This document shows positions 55,222 through 64,000 of a DNA stretch of 64,000 nucleotides, piece after piece. The position numbers were made by a program, and so were the translations under genes. Every line of letters starts with the position of its first letter. Position 1 is the stretch's first letter. Under the pieces are notes generated by a model. It ran no database searches, was not told where the DNA came from, and saw only the letters and a list, made by a program, of their open reading frames with translations. The stretch comes from Rhodobacteraceae bacterium D3-12 (GTDB taxonomy: Bacteria > Pseudomonadota > Alphaproteobacteria > Rhodobacterales > Rhodobacteraceae), in assembly GCA_025916135.1 (NCBI GenBank), contig CP104793.1, positions 3,596,001 to 3,660,000 on the forward strand. Direction: 5' to 3'.

Positions 55222-56105
55222 GCGCGGTCTGTGTCACGGGGTTCGCGCTGATCGGGCATGCCCGTCAGCCGGATCAGCGCGCCACCTATATCGGCTCTTA
55301 CAGCTGGCAGGAAAATGACCCCGCATTTGGCGGGTTCTCCGGGCTTGAGATGTCTGCCGATGGCCGACGGTTCACCGCGATATCCGATCACGGGAGCCGC
55401 GTTGACGGCACGCTGGAGCGGCAGTCAGGCGCCATTACCGGCGTTCTGTCCGAGCCACTGTTTCCTCTAAACACACCACGAGATGCGGCCCTTCCGCCCC
55501 AGCACTCCGATGCCGAAGGGCTTGCCATTCGCGACGACGGGCAAAGTTTTGTCTCGTTTGAAGGGGCGCATCGCGTCTGGTCCTATCCCACAGCCAAGGC
55601 GAAAGCGTCCCCCCTGCCCCAGCACCCCGATTTCAAGCACCTGCAAAGCAACTCTGGCCTCGAAGCGCTCGCCATTGATGCGCGCGGGTGGCTTTATGCC
55701 GTGCCCGAACGCTCCGGCAAAATGACGCGGCCTTTTCCGGTTTATCGGCATCGCGACGGCGCGTGGGACCGCACACTTGCCATTCCGCGCCGTGGTCATT
55801 TCCTTCCGGTTGGAGCAGATTTCGGGCCGGACGGGCGGCTTTACCTGCTGGAGCGCGACTTTGCGATGATCGGGTTTCGCAGTCGTGTGCGCAGTTTTGT
55901 GATCTCGGGCGACACGCTAACCGATGAACGTGAACACATCGTTACCTGCACGGCCCACCACGATAACCTCGAAGGGCTCGCCGTGTGGCGCGACACCGAA
56001 AACCGCATCCGGCTCACCATGATTTCGGACGATAATTTCCGCGCCTTCCAGCGCACCGAATTCGTCGAGTATGCCCTGCCCGCGCCCCTTGCCAAGACCG
56101 AGTAG
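55194..56105 (+). CDS. Esterase-like activity of phytase family protein
   Basis: 303 residues. Starts inside the end of mepA; a signal-like N-terminus ends near GHARQ. WSGLSGLEMS-like [22 protein letters not shown] (family PF13449, beta-propeller) and [11 protein letters not shown] are seen. Substrate unknown. Confidence 0.78.
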   Translation: MRTRFALALGAVCVTGFALIGHARQPDQRATYIGSYSWQENDPAFGGFSGLEMSADGRRFTAISDHGSRVDGTLERQSGAITGVLSEPLFPLNTPRDAALPPQHSDAEGLAIRDDGQSFVSFEGAHRVWSYPTAKAKASPLPQHPDFKHLQSNSGLEALAIDARGWLYAVPERSGKMTRPFPVYRHRDGAWDRTLAIPRRGHFLPVGADFGPDGRLYLLERDFAMIGFRSRVRSFVISGDTLTDEREHIVTCTAHHDNLEGLAVWRDTENRIRLTMISDDNFRAFQRTEFVEYALPAPLAKTE

Positions 56106-56178
56106 CCACAGTATACGCCGCGCGTTCCCCATGATGGGGGCCATGTCTCCGCTACCATGTCAAAACGGACTAAAACCT

Positions 56179-56823
56179 ATGCAAAAACACCACCTTCCCG
56201 GCATTCTTGCCATGGCCGCCATTGTTGTGGCCTCGAATATTCTCGTTCAATTCCTGCTGCTTGACGGGCTTCTGACCTGGGGCGCGTTCACCTATCCGCT
56301 GGCCTTTCTGGTCACCGATGTGATGAACCGCGTCTATGGCACGGGCCCGGCACGGCGGGTTGTGCTGGCCGGTTTTGTCACCGGCGTGATCTGTTCGCTG
56401 ATCGGTTCGCAGGTCATGTTGCAGGGCGATGGCTATACCTTTGCCGCAGTGCCGCTGCGGGTTGCCGTGGCCTCTGGAATTGCGTTTCTAATCGCGCAAC
56501 TCACTGATATTGCAGTGTTTGACCGCTTTCGCGGCGGGCAGTGGTGGCGCGCGCCGCTGGTGTCGACGCTGGTTGGCTCCGCACTGGATACGGCGCTGTT
56601 CTTTACCATCGCATTTTCGGCCAGCATCACGCTGTTCGGCGCCGAGGCCGACGGGGCGATCAACTGGGCGTGGGGGGCCACACCCTTCCTGACCATGGGG
56701 CCCGAGGCGCCGCTCTGGGTGTCGCTCGCTTTTGCCGACTGGATGGTGAAACTTGCCATCGCTTTAATCGCTCTTGTGCCATTCCGCATCATCGTGGGGT
56801 CTTTGACGGCCCGCACCACATGA
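56179..56823 (+). CDS. Queuosine precursor transporter (VUT/YhhQ family)
   Basis: 214 residues from an ATG at 56179 with no strong ribosome binding site. Six-helix VUT fold: GAFTYPLAFLVTDVMNRVYG is the hallmark. Imports 7-deazaguanine precursors of queuosine in characterised members. No preQ1 riboswitch was recognised upstream. Confidence 0.9.
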   Translation: MQKHHLPGILAMAAIVVASNILVQFLLLDGLLTWGAFTYPLAFLVTDVMNRVYGTGPARRVVLAGFVTGVICSLIGSQVMLQGDGYTFAAVPLRVAVASGIAFLIAQLTDIAVFDRFRGGQWWRAPLVSTLVGSALDTALFFTIAFSASITLFGAEADGAINWAWGATPFLTMGPEAPLWVSLAFADWMVKLAIALIALVPFRIIVGSLTARTT

Positions 56824-56891
56824 TTTTGTTTGACATATGATCCGGCTGTGGCAGGCTGGACTTAGTTGAAACAATGAAAGGAGGTGCTCTT

Positions 56892-56948
56892 GTGTCTAAT
56901 GGGATCATGGAGAAATGCGTCGGAACAGTTTGGGAGACACGGACCTGA
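56892..56948 (+). CDS. Possible 18-residue leader peptide inside the structured RNA
   Basis: GTG start six bases after a perfect GGAGGT; reads (M)SNGIMEKCVGTVWETRT then TGA. An in-frame ATG 18 bases upstream gives 24 residues. The ribosome binding site is buried in the closing stem and the start codon in an inner stem, which could gate translation. May be chance. Confidence 0.35.
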   Translation: MSNGIMEKCVGTVWETRT

Positions 56949-57014
56949 GGCAGCCCTCGGGTTTGAAAGACCCCAAATTGGTGTGACCTAACCGAAGCAC
57001 CTCCTTAAATCTCG

Positions 57015-57046
57015 AAGGGCCGTTTCCAATGCGAAACGGCCCTTTT
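57015..57046 (+). terminator. Strong rho-independent terminator after the candidate RNA
   Basis: AAGGGCCGTTTC and GAAACGGCCCTT pair perfectly around CAATGC, followed by TT. It ends the RNA before arfB. Confidence 0.85.
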
Positions 57047-57095
57047 CGTTCGCGGCGCACGCTGTGTTAAGATTTGGCCGGATAGGCCGGAATGA

Positions 57096-57135
57096 GGGGG
57101 TGACATCCGGCTGCCCCCCGGCTGACATCCGGCTG
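57096..57135 (-). repeat. 11-bp tandem repeat module, reversed copy
   Basis: On the minus strand: CAGCCGGATGT, CAGCCGGGGGG, CAGCCGGATGT, then CACCCCC. Same layout as 28325-28364. Confidence 0.75.
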
Positions 57136-57152
57136 ACATTGGAATCGGACTT

Positions 57153-57542
57153 ATGCCGTTAAGAATTACGGACGAAATATTAATCGAAGACTGGGAGCTG
57201 ACAGAAAGCTTCACCCGGTCGAGCGGCCCGGGCGGGCAGAACGTGAACAAAGTGTCCACGGCGGTCGAGCTGCGCTTTGAGGCCGACCGCTCGCCGTCGC
57301 TCCCCGGTCCGGTCAAATCCCGGCTGCGCCGGTTGGCGGGGCGGCGCTGGACCAAGGAGGGGGCGCTGGTGATCTTCGCCGAGGAAACCCGCAGCCAAGC
57401 CCGCAACCGCGAGATCGCGCGGGAACGGTTGGTGGAGTTGATCCGAAAGGCGTTGGTGAAGCCTAAGTTTCGCGTGAAGACAAAACCGACGAAAGGGTCA
57501 AAGGAGCGGCGGTTGAAGGCGAAGAAGGTGCGGGGGAGGTGA
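57153..57542 (+). CDS. arfB: Alternative ribosome-rescue factor ArfB (YaeJ)
   Basis: 129 residues. The catalytic GGQ motif is in SGPGGQNVNK near residue 27, with the basic C-terminal tail rich in Lys and Arg that enters the empty mRNA channel. It hydrolyses peptidyl-tRNA on stalled ribosomes. Convergent with the Nudix-like gene. Confidence 0.92.
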   Translation: MPLRITDEILIEDWELTESFTRSSGPGGQNVNKVSTAVELRFEADRSPSLPGPVKSRLRRLAGRRWTKEGALVIFAEETRSQARNREIARERLVELIRKALVKPKFRVKTKPTKGSKERRLKAKKVRGR

Positions 57543-57569
57543 AACGCCTCAGGCCCCCGATCAAACCGG

Positions 57570-58953
57570 CTAAGTATCGCTCGCAGTTAAGAGAGTTTCC
57601 ACCCTCTCCAGATTTACGTCCAATGCGGACTGAAGACACAACAGACAGCCGAGCAAAGAAGTACTGTCACCGACGTCTGCCCTTCTGTGCAACAGAACCT
57701 CAACAGCCTTTCTCAGGTCCTCGGCGTCGTCTACCCGAAATTCCACGCCCGTGTCTGGTGACCCTGTGGCAGTCAGGTATTTCTCAACTTCACTGCTGTC
57801 GGGTTCCAACTGATCCACCGACCAATTCAATTTAGCCAAAACCGCAAACTCGGGCTTCCCCCCGCGACGCGGGATCCGAAAACAACCCAAGTGGATAATA
57901 TCAACCCAATCCAACGGCATGGTAATTTTCAACTTAATGTTGTTGCCCCACTCCTCGACCAGCTCTCGTCGAATTGCACGCTCAACGAATGTCTTGATGC
58001 TATCGCCTTCAGCGTAGTCTTCCCAATCCGCCGACCCCGACGCCAAGGGCATCCGCTTTCCCGCCCCTTGCAACGCGCTTTTGGATTGAGTGCACACGAC
58101 GAGGTAGTTGTCCTTGGTAATCCCCAAGAGGCTTACGCCGACTTGGTTTGTCATGGGGGCGGCCCGCAGACAGCGGATTCAACGTCGCCGACGCACCGTC
58201 CAGATTAAACGGAACACGGGTGGCTGCGCGGTTCACAACAGTTTTTACGCCGCCTTCCTTCTCGGAAAAGTCGCTAAGTGATGCTTCGCCAGCACAAAGG
58301 GTTGAATAGTAGTTTGTTTTGAAAATTTGGATGTTCTGCATCTCGACAGAGAAATCAGTAAGTATTCCAACTTTGTTTTCGTTTATCAGGGGCTTCTTGA
58401 GAAACTGTCCCAGTGTTTTCTGAAAACCGTAAGCTTTGAACAAACGGGCGTCGGCGCGAATACGACCAACCACCGAGTCTTGCCGCGCATTCGATTCATC
58501 GACGACAATCGGGCAATCCCAATCATCCTGCTGGAAGGCTTTTGTGTTTATCTCATCAGAAATATGCACCGCCCCATCAAACCCATCTGGGGGCCGCACG
58601 TTTCTGAACCCTTCGCGCGCGTCTTTCGGCGCGGGGTCAAGAAATTGAGAACGAATTGACAGGTCGTTATTGACCGAAATTTCCAGAGCGCGCACCCGGT
58701 TCGCGCCGCTATTGGACATCACAAATTTGACGAAAAACCCCGCCACCCCGATGAGGAAAGCCCAATACGGGCTTATTGACCAGACGCGCGGCCCAAAGAT
58801 CGCGGTCGCCAATGTCGTTACGATCCAAATTGCATAAACAGCCAAAGTCAGTTTCGGCCGTTTGCTCAGGGTGATCACAAAGAAATTGAAATAGTCCTTA
58901 ATCGACCTGAGTTGCCTGAAAGGTGGCCCAAGGAATAGCTTTTGTAATGTCAT
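57570..58953 (-). pseudogene. Two-helix membrane protein fused to a Nudix-like domain, frameshifted
   Basis: ATG at 58953 with AGGGGGAA upstream, 14 bp after the pncB stop. Two membrane helices at about residues 37-56 and 66-82, then a soluble domain. The frame breaks at GGG on the coding strand (plus CCC, 58163-58165); removing one G joins it in frame to PMTNQVGVSLLG and a C-terminal domain with RAIRRELVEEWG, a Nudix-like box (REUxEExG) whose upstream spacing is four residues longer than canonical. Lower GC than its neighbours, so probably acquired. Repaired length about 460 residues. Not recognised as a named family. Confidence 0.6.
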
Positions 58954-58967
58954 CGTTGCAATTCCCC

Positions 58968-60257
58968 CTAAACCACAACCTCCACCTTCTCCTGCTCCCC
59001 AACCCCGAACACCCGCTTATAGCGCGCAATCTCGCTCGCTGGTCCCATCGCCTTGTTCGGGTTGTCCGAGAGTTTCACCGTCGGGTTGCCGTTGGCCGAG
59101 ACCGCCTTGCAGACCAGCGAGAACGGCGAGAGCGCGTCATCCGGCGTCAAACCACGGAAATCATTGGTGAGCAGCGTGCCCCAGCCGAAGCTGATCTTGG
59201 CGCGGCCCTTGAATTGCTCATGCAGGGTTTTGATCTTGTCCACGTCCAGCCCGTCGGAAAAGATAATCAGCTTTTCGCGCGGGTCTTCGCCGCGTGATTG
59301 CCACCAGTTGATGGCGATTTCGGCGGCGGTGGCGGGGTCGCCGCTGTCGATGCGGATGCCGGTCCATTGGGTGAGCCAGTCGGGCGCGTTATCAAGGAAC
59401 CCTTGGGTGCCGTAGGTGTCAGGCAAGATGATGCGCAGGTTGCCCTCGTGATCGGCGTGCCAATCGGAGAGCACGTCATAGGGGGCCTGTGCCAGCGCGG
59501 CGTCATCGGGCGCGAGGGCGGAATAGACCATGGGCAGCTCGTGTGCGTTGGTGCCGATCGCTTCGATATCGCGTTTCATGGCGATGTGGCAATTCGAGGT
59601 GCCGACGAATTTATCGCCCAAGCCTTCGATCATCGCCTGCACGCAACGGTCCTGCCAGAGATAGGAGTGCCGCCGACGGGTGCCGAAGTCAGCGATTTTG
59701 AGGCCGTCGAGCGGGCGCAGCGCCTCGACCTTTTCCCAAAGCTTGGTCATGGCGCGGGCATAGAGCACCTGCAGCTCGAAGCGGCCCATATCATCCAGCA
59801 CGGCGCGGCCGCGTAGCTCCATCAACACCGCCAAAGCGGGGATTTCCCAGAGCATGACCTCGTGCCATTTGCCCTCGAACGTCAGCTCATATTGGCCGTC
59901 GCGTTTTTCGAGGTGGTAGTCGGGCAGGCGCAGCCCTTCGAACCACTCCATGAAATCGGGGCGGAACATCGAGCGTTTGCCGTAAAACATATTGCCACGC
60001 AGAAAGGTCGATTCCCCGCGAGAGAGCGAGAGGGAGCGGATGTGGTCAAGCTGTTCGCGCAGCTCGCCCTCGTCGATCAGCTCGGCAAGGCGGATGTCTT
60101 TGCTGCGGTTGATCAGCGAAAAGGTCACCTGAGTGTCGGGTTTATTGTGGAACACCGACTGGCACATCAGGAGTTTGTAGAAGTCATTGTCGATCAGCGA
60201 CCGCACGATCGGGTCGATTTTCCATTTGTGGTTCCACACACGGTTCGCAATATCCAA
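58968..60257 (-). CDS. pncB: Nicotinate phosphoribosyltransferase
   Basis: 429 residues, usual length. SLIDNDFYKLLMCQSVF, FGTRRRHS, GTSNCHIAM and RIDSGDPA are family signatures; the autophosphorylated His is in the THxxG-like region. Salvages nicotinate into NAD. The Nudix-like gene follows at 14 bp and the hybrid kinase precedes at 69 bp. Confidence 0.95.
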   Translation of the reverse strand: MDIANRVWNHKWKIDPIVRSLIDNDFYKLLMCQSVFHNKPDTQVTFSLINRSKDIRLAELIDEGELREQLDHIRSLSLSRGESTFLRGNMFYGKRSMFRPDFMEWFEGLRLPDYHLEKRDGQYELTFEGKWHEVMLWEIPALAVLMELRGRAVLDDMGRFELQVLYARAMTKLWEKVEALRPLDGLKIADFGTRRRHSYLWQDRCVQAMIEGLGDKFVGTSNCHIAMKRDIEAIGTNAHELPMVYSALAPDDAALAQAPYDVLSDWHADHEGNLRIILPDTYGTQGFLDNAPDWLTQWTGIRIDSGDPATAAEIAINWWQSRGEDPREKLIIFSDGLDVDKIKTLHEQFKGRAKISFGWGTLLTNDFRGLTPDDALSPFSLVCKAVSANGNPTVKLSDNPNKAMGPASEIARYKRVFGVGEQEKVEVVV

Positions 60258-60326
60258 TGGCTCGGCCCTTTCCTGCGGTTGCGAGAGTCGTTTTACGCCA
60301 TATCGCGGCGGCCCACCAACCCGAAA

Positions 60327-62626
60327 TCAGGCGCGGCGCGGCTGATCGCCGGTCTGTCGGAGGGAGGGGGCCAGATTGACAAGCAATGTCAGCAGTTCCC
60401 TCTTGCGAAACGGCTTGGCCATAAAGCCTTCCATCCCGGCCTCGAAACACGCCTCCTTGTCGCTGGCAAAGGCGTTGGCGGTGAGCGCGATGATGCGCGG
60501 TTGCGGGCCATTGCGGGCACGAATCGCGCGCGTCGCGCTGAGCCCGTCCATGCGCGGCATCGACATATCCATCAGCACGAAATCAGGCGCGTCGCGGGCA
60601 ACGGCCTCGACCGCCTCCTCTCCGTTCTGGGCATAGCTGAGCGTGATCGGCAGATCAGCGAGGAACTTGCCAAGGATCATGCGGTTGGTCGCATTGTCGT
60701 CGGTCACGAGGACATGCATCCCGCCGAGCACTGCGGTCTTGGGCAGGACCGGTTCGTTTGATTTCACCGCGCTGGCGATGGGTTCGACCACCACCGTGAC
60801 GACAAAGGACGAGCCCTGCCCGACGGTCGAGCTGATCGCGATGTCGCCGCCCATCGCCCGCGCCAGCAGGCGCGAGATCGGCAGGCCAAGCCCGGTACCA
60901 CCAAATTGCCGGGTGGTGGCGTTGTCGGCCTGTCCGAACTCTTCAAAGACGCGTTCAAACCTGTCGGCGGGGATGCCAATGCCGGTATCCTGCACAGCTA
61001 TCGCGAGGTTGATCGTTGCGTCGGCGCCGGGTTGGGCTTCGGCCTCGTCACCGGGCGTATTCTCGGCATCGGGCACGACGGGGGGCGCGTCGATCTTGAC
61101 GCTGACGCCGCCGGTCTTGGTGAACTTGATCGCATTGCCGATGATATTGAAAAGGATCTGACGTAGGCGCACATCATCGCCAAAGACCCGCTCGGGCACC
61201 TCCGCCTCCACTTCCATCTTGAGGCTCAGCCCCTGAGCCGTGCCTCGGGACCGAGCAGCGAAAGCACATCATCGACCACCTCGCGCGGGTCGAAGGGCAC
61301 CGGCGACAGCTCGACCTTGCCAGCGTCGAGTTTTGAGAAATCGAGCACGTCATTGATGATTGTCGAGAGCGTCTCGCCTGAGCGGCGCATGGTTTCCAGC
61401 ATCTTTTTCCCCTCGGCCGGAAGGCCCTGTTCAGACAGAAGATCCACCATGCCGATGATCGCACTCATCGGTGTGCGGATCTCATGGCTCATCGTGGCGA
61501 GGAAGCGCGCCTTGGCTTGGGCCGCCTCTTCGGCGGCTTCTTTGGCGCGGGCAAGGAAGGCTTCCTTTTCCTTAAAATCGCTGATGTCACGCGCGATCAT
61601 GATCGAACTTTCAAGCTTGCCATCCTCGCCAAGGATCGGCACGCGGTTCATGCTGATCCAGAACGCGCGCCCGTCCTTGGTATGGTTCACAAACTGGGTG
61701 CGCAGCGGCTGTGAGCCATCGCAAAGGTTGCGAAAGGCGGCGTCGGCCTCGGCGCAATTGTCCGGCGCGCTCAGAATATCGCAAGGGGTTTTGCCGATCA
61801 CCTCTTCGCGCGGGCAACCGTTCATCTGCGTAAAGGCGTCGTTGACCCAGACGATCTCTCCCTTGGCGTCACAGATAAAGATGCTGTCGTTGGCGTGTTC
61901 CGCCACCTGAACAAGCCGGCGGTTTTCGCGCTGTTGTGCCAACATGTCGGCGGTCGCCTTTGCAAGAGCGAGGCTGTTGCGCAGGATCATTTTTTTGGAT
62001 TTATACTGTCGTTCATAGGTTTCGTTAAAGAAGCGGATAAAGGTGATGGAGACGAACCCCATCACAAGAAGCGCGATCAGATCGGTCACCTGTGCGCGGC
62101 TGGCATCATGCCCGGTCATCCCGTCGACGACGATATAGCAGCCCGTGCAGGCAAAGATCAGCAGGCTCCACAGCGCCACCGGCTTGTGAAAACTCCAGAA
62201 CACCCCGGCATAGACCGACGCCGTCATGAGAAAGGCCAGCGCCAGCGACGTGGCATCGCGATCCGGCGCGGCATGCAGGATGACAACCACCCCGAGAGAA
62301 ACAGCCGCAGCCTGGAACAGGGCCGTGAAGGTCGAGAGGGCAAAAAGGGTTTTATGCGGTATGAATTGTAACCGCCGACCACGCAGGGCGGACAGGACAT
62401 AGGTATCGAGCAGATCGCTCAGCATGAGCACCACGGCGATCGTGGCCGTGGTGAGCAACGTGGTGTTATAGGCGACCATCACGACGATGACGAAGACCAG
62501 CAGCTTGCGCGTCCAATAAAAGCGCAAGCGCCCGCGCGCGTATTCCTGCAACAGACCCTTGGGGCTGTGGCGGTGCTCGAAAGCTTCGAAGCGGCGGGTG
62601 GCTTCGGCGATTTCAGGACTCATCAA
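60327..62626 (-). pseudogene. Membrane hybrid histidine kinase (PAS-HisKA-HATPase-REC), frameshifted
   Basis: From the ATG at 62626: about six to seven membrane helices (35-200), a PAS domain (about 245-355: HANDSIFICDAKGEIVWVND), then HisKA with the acceptor His in MSHEIRTPMSAIIGM. The frame breaks near 61238 where one G of an expected GGG is lost (GCACGGCTC for GCACGGGCTC). Restoring it rejoins KMEVEAEVPERVFG, an HATPase (NIIGNAIKFTKTGG, GTGLGLPIS) and a receiver with Asp in LMDMSMPRMDG. About 766 residues when repaired. Between pncA and pncB on the same strand; signal unknown. Confidence 0.85.
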
Positions 62627-62794
62627 GGCAGGGCTTTCACATCACGACGTCAAAAATCGCCCTGTCTTATGCGCAAAAGAGTTAAGAAAGTCGCAACCCC
62701 GCTGCGGTTCCCGGCCCTGATTTACCTGCAAGTTTACCTGCAAGGCGCCGCCCCGCCCGCGCTGCCCTGCCCGCGTCACGACGCCTCAACGCCT

Positions 62795-63391
62795 TCAGAG
62801 CAGCGCGACGCCGCCCGTTTCCATCGCCCCCAGCGCCGCCGCCAGCGAGCCATCAAGATCAATCGCCCGGCTCAGCCCGCGCTCGACCTCGACGGCAAAT
62901 CCCAGCTTTGCCGCATCAAGCGCCGAGTATTGCACGCAAAAATCCATCGCCAGCCCGACCATGGTCAAGCGGTCGACCCCGCGCCCGCGCAGCCACCCCT
63001 CAAGCCCGGTGGGCGTGGTCCGGTCATTTTCGAAAAACGCTGAATAGCTGTCGATATCCGGGTTCATGCCTTTGCGAATAATCAGCGCCGCCGGGTCGGT
63101 GGCAAGCTCTGGGTGAAACGCCGCGCCTGCGCTGCCTTGGACGCAATGATCCGGCCACAGCACCTGTGTGCCATAGGGCATTTCGACCGTCTCGAACGGG
63201 GCCTTGCCGACATGCGACGACGCAAACGAAGAATGCCCCGCCGGGTGCCAATCCTGTGTCAGCACAACAGTGTCGAAATCCGCCATCCGCGCGTTGATAC
63301 CGGCGACGATCTCATCGCCCCCTGCCACGGCCAGCGCACCGCCGGGGCAAAAATCAACCTGCACGTCTATTACGATCAGAGCTTCGCTCAT
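62795..63391 (-). CDS. pncA: Nicotinamidase
   Basis: 198 residues. Catalytic Asp in [14 protein letters not shown], metal-ligand segment [12 protein letters not shown] and the nucleophile Cys in [12 protein letters not shown]. Converts nicotinamide to nicotinate, the substrate of PncB. Confidence 0.94.
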   Translation of the reverse strand: MSEALIVIDVQVDFCPGGALAVAGGDEIVAGINARMADFDTVVLTQDWHPAGHSSFASSHVGKAPFETVEMPYGTQVLWPDHCVQGSAGAAFHPELATDPAALIIRKGMNPDIDSYSAFFENDRTTPTGLEGWLRGRGVDRLTMVGLAMDFCVQYSALDAAKLGFAVEVERGLSRAIDLDGSLAAALGAMETGGVALL

Positions 63392-63515
63392 TTTCTCTCT
63401 CCTCTTTACCCCTCAAGGCGAGACTGGCCGCAAGGTTTGGCAAGGTCAACAGGTCGCGGCCCGTTGCGGCCCCCTGCCCTTGTCAGTTTCTCAGAAGAGG
63501 CGTAAATCGCGGCAC

Positions 63516-64000
63516 ATGTATACATGCCGCGCCCTTTATCACTTTGCCCGTTTCGATGATCCCGCCGCTCTGCGCGCGCCGCTTCAGGCGCTGTGCGAGG
63601 ACAACGGGATCACCGGCTCGCTTCTTTTGGCGCGCGAAGGGATCAACGGCACCATCGCCGGGCGCATGCCGGGGCTGGATGTTGTGCTTGAGCATATCAA
63701 GGCGCTGCCCGGCTGCGCCGATCTGGAATGGAAAGACAGCCCCGCGCGCGAACAACCGTTCCGGCGCATGAAGGTGAAGCTCAAGAAAGAGATCGTCACC
63801 ATGGGGCAGCCCGATGTCGATCCGCTGGCCCGTGTTGGTCATTATGTCGAGGCCACCGAGTGGAACGCATTGATCCAGTCACCCGATGTTGCGGTGATTG
63901 ATACGCGCAACGATTACGAGGTTGCCATCGGCACGTTTCAGGGCGCGGTTGACCCCGAAACAGCCAGCTTTCGTGACTTTCCCGCGTGGTGGGAAAAGAA
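63516..64000 (+). CDS. trhO: tRNA uridine(34) hydroxylase TrhO, 3' end cut by window edge
   Basis: ATG at 63516, open to the right edge (161 residues seen). The N-terminal UPF0176 domain ([26 protein letters not shown]) and the start of the rhodanese domain ([20 protein letters not shown]) are visible. It hydroxylates uridine 34 of tRNA using prephenate. The gene is divergent from pncA. Confidence 0.9.
   Translation, partial: MYTCRALYHFARFDDPAALRAPLQALCEDNGITGSLLLAREGINGTIAGRMPGLDVVLEHIKALPGCADLEWKDSPAREQPFRRMKVKLKKEIVTMGQPDVDPLARVGHYVEATEWNALIQSPDVAVIDTRNDYEVAIGTFQGAVDPETASFRDFPAWWEK

Larger units (their letters stand above)
56874..57046 (+). ncRNA. Candidate structured RNA closed by an SD/anti-SD stem
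   Basis: AAGGAGGTGCT (56878-56888) is perfectly complementary to AGCACCTCCTT (56996-57006), closing a 107-nt domain. Inside are GTGTCT/AGACAC, GAGG-CAGC-CCTC and GGGT/ACCC hairpins. The right arm equals the CACCTCCTT tail of 16S rRNA. A 12-bp terminator follows. It may be a regulatory RNA (6S-like or sRNA) or a leader. The true 5' end is not known; family not recognised. Confidence 0.6.
56824..57152 (+). other. Region between the VUT transporter and arfB
   Basis: About 330 bp holding a TTGACA (56830-56835), the candidate RNA gene with its terminator (below) and the reversed 11-bp repeat module at 57096-57135, 18 bp before arfB. Confidence 0.6.

Noticed and set aside
61750-61775. AATTGTCC match inside the hybrid kinase gene
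   Set aside because: Only a half-site, within coding sequence, lacking the GGAC arm.

Overview
The window looks like a chromosome segment of a marine alphaproteobacterium of the order Rhodobacterales (Roseobacter-type). Reasons: high GC; genes packed into operons with four-base ATGA overlaps; a formate dehydrogenase island with the DUF3305, DUF3306, DUF6494 and DUF6505 companions typical of that group; and short intergenic repeats of the kind seen in these genomes. No rRNA, tRNA, CRISPR array, prophage or insertion sequence was recognised.

Layout. 1-6.4 kb: divergent catabolic/transport cluster (NMT1/THI5-like binding protein; opposite it a permease, amidase, NAD-dependent epimerase, GNAT and a DHDPS-family enzyme running off the left edge). 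6.4-10 kb: iron-siderophore ABC importer. 10.3-31 kb: a formate dehydrogenase island. It holds a sensor kinase, an NtrC-like regulator lacking the sigma-54 contact motif, a 41-residue membrane microprotein, a WD40-cytochrome c fusion, FDH gamma, beta and alpha, a Tat-targeted small subunit, a TorD chaperone, DUF3306 and DUF3305. On the other strand are a 4Fe-4S protein, DUF6494, Mrp, a lipoate-ligase-like protein and DUF6505. It closes with a tungstate ABC importer (tupABC), suggesting a tungsten enzyme. 31-36.3 kb: DUF2218, a TonB-dependent receptor, ExbB, two ExbD and TonB. 36.4-42 kb: spermidine/putrescine-type importer with an amidohydrolase. 42.3-48.4 kb: KDO and dTDP-rhamnose precursor genes. 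48.5-57.5 kb: msrA, msrB, yaaA, recQ, YggT, an MFS protein, mepA, an esterase-like protein, a VUT/YhhQ transporter, a candidate structured RNA and arfB. 57.5-64 kb: a Nudix-like membrane protein, pncB, a hybrid kinase, pncA and the start of trhO.

Three points stand out. A 13-bp palindrome (GGAC-RAATT-GTCC) and its flank are shared by the promoter regions of the FDH operon and tupBCA, pointing to one unidentified regulator for enzyme and metal supply. A roughly 160-bp intergenic element occurs twice, with end arms that differ in sequence between copies yet stay perfectly complementary within each copy. Five genes carry single-base frameshifts (six indels in all), so either the assembly has residual indel errors or several systems, including FDH and tungstate uptake, are decaying; raw reads are needed to decide.
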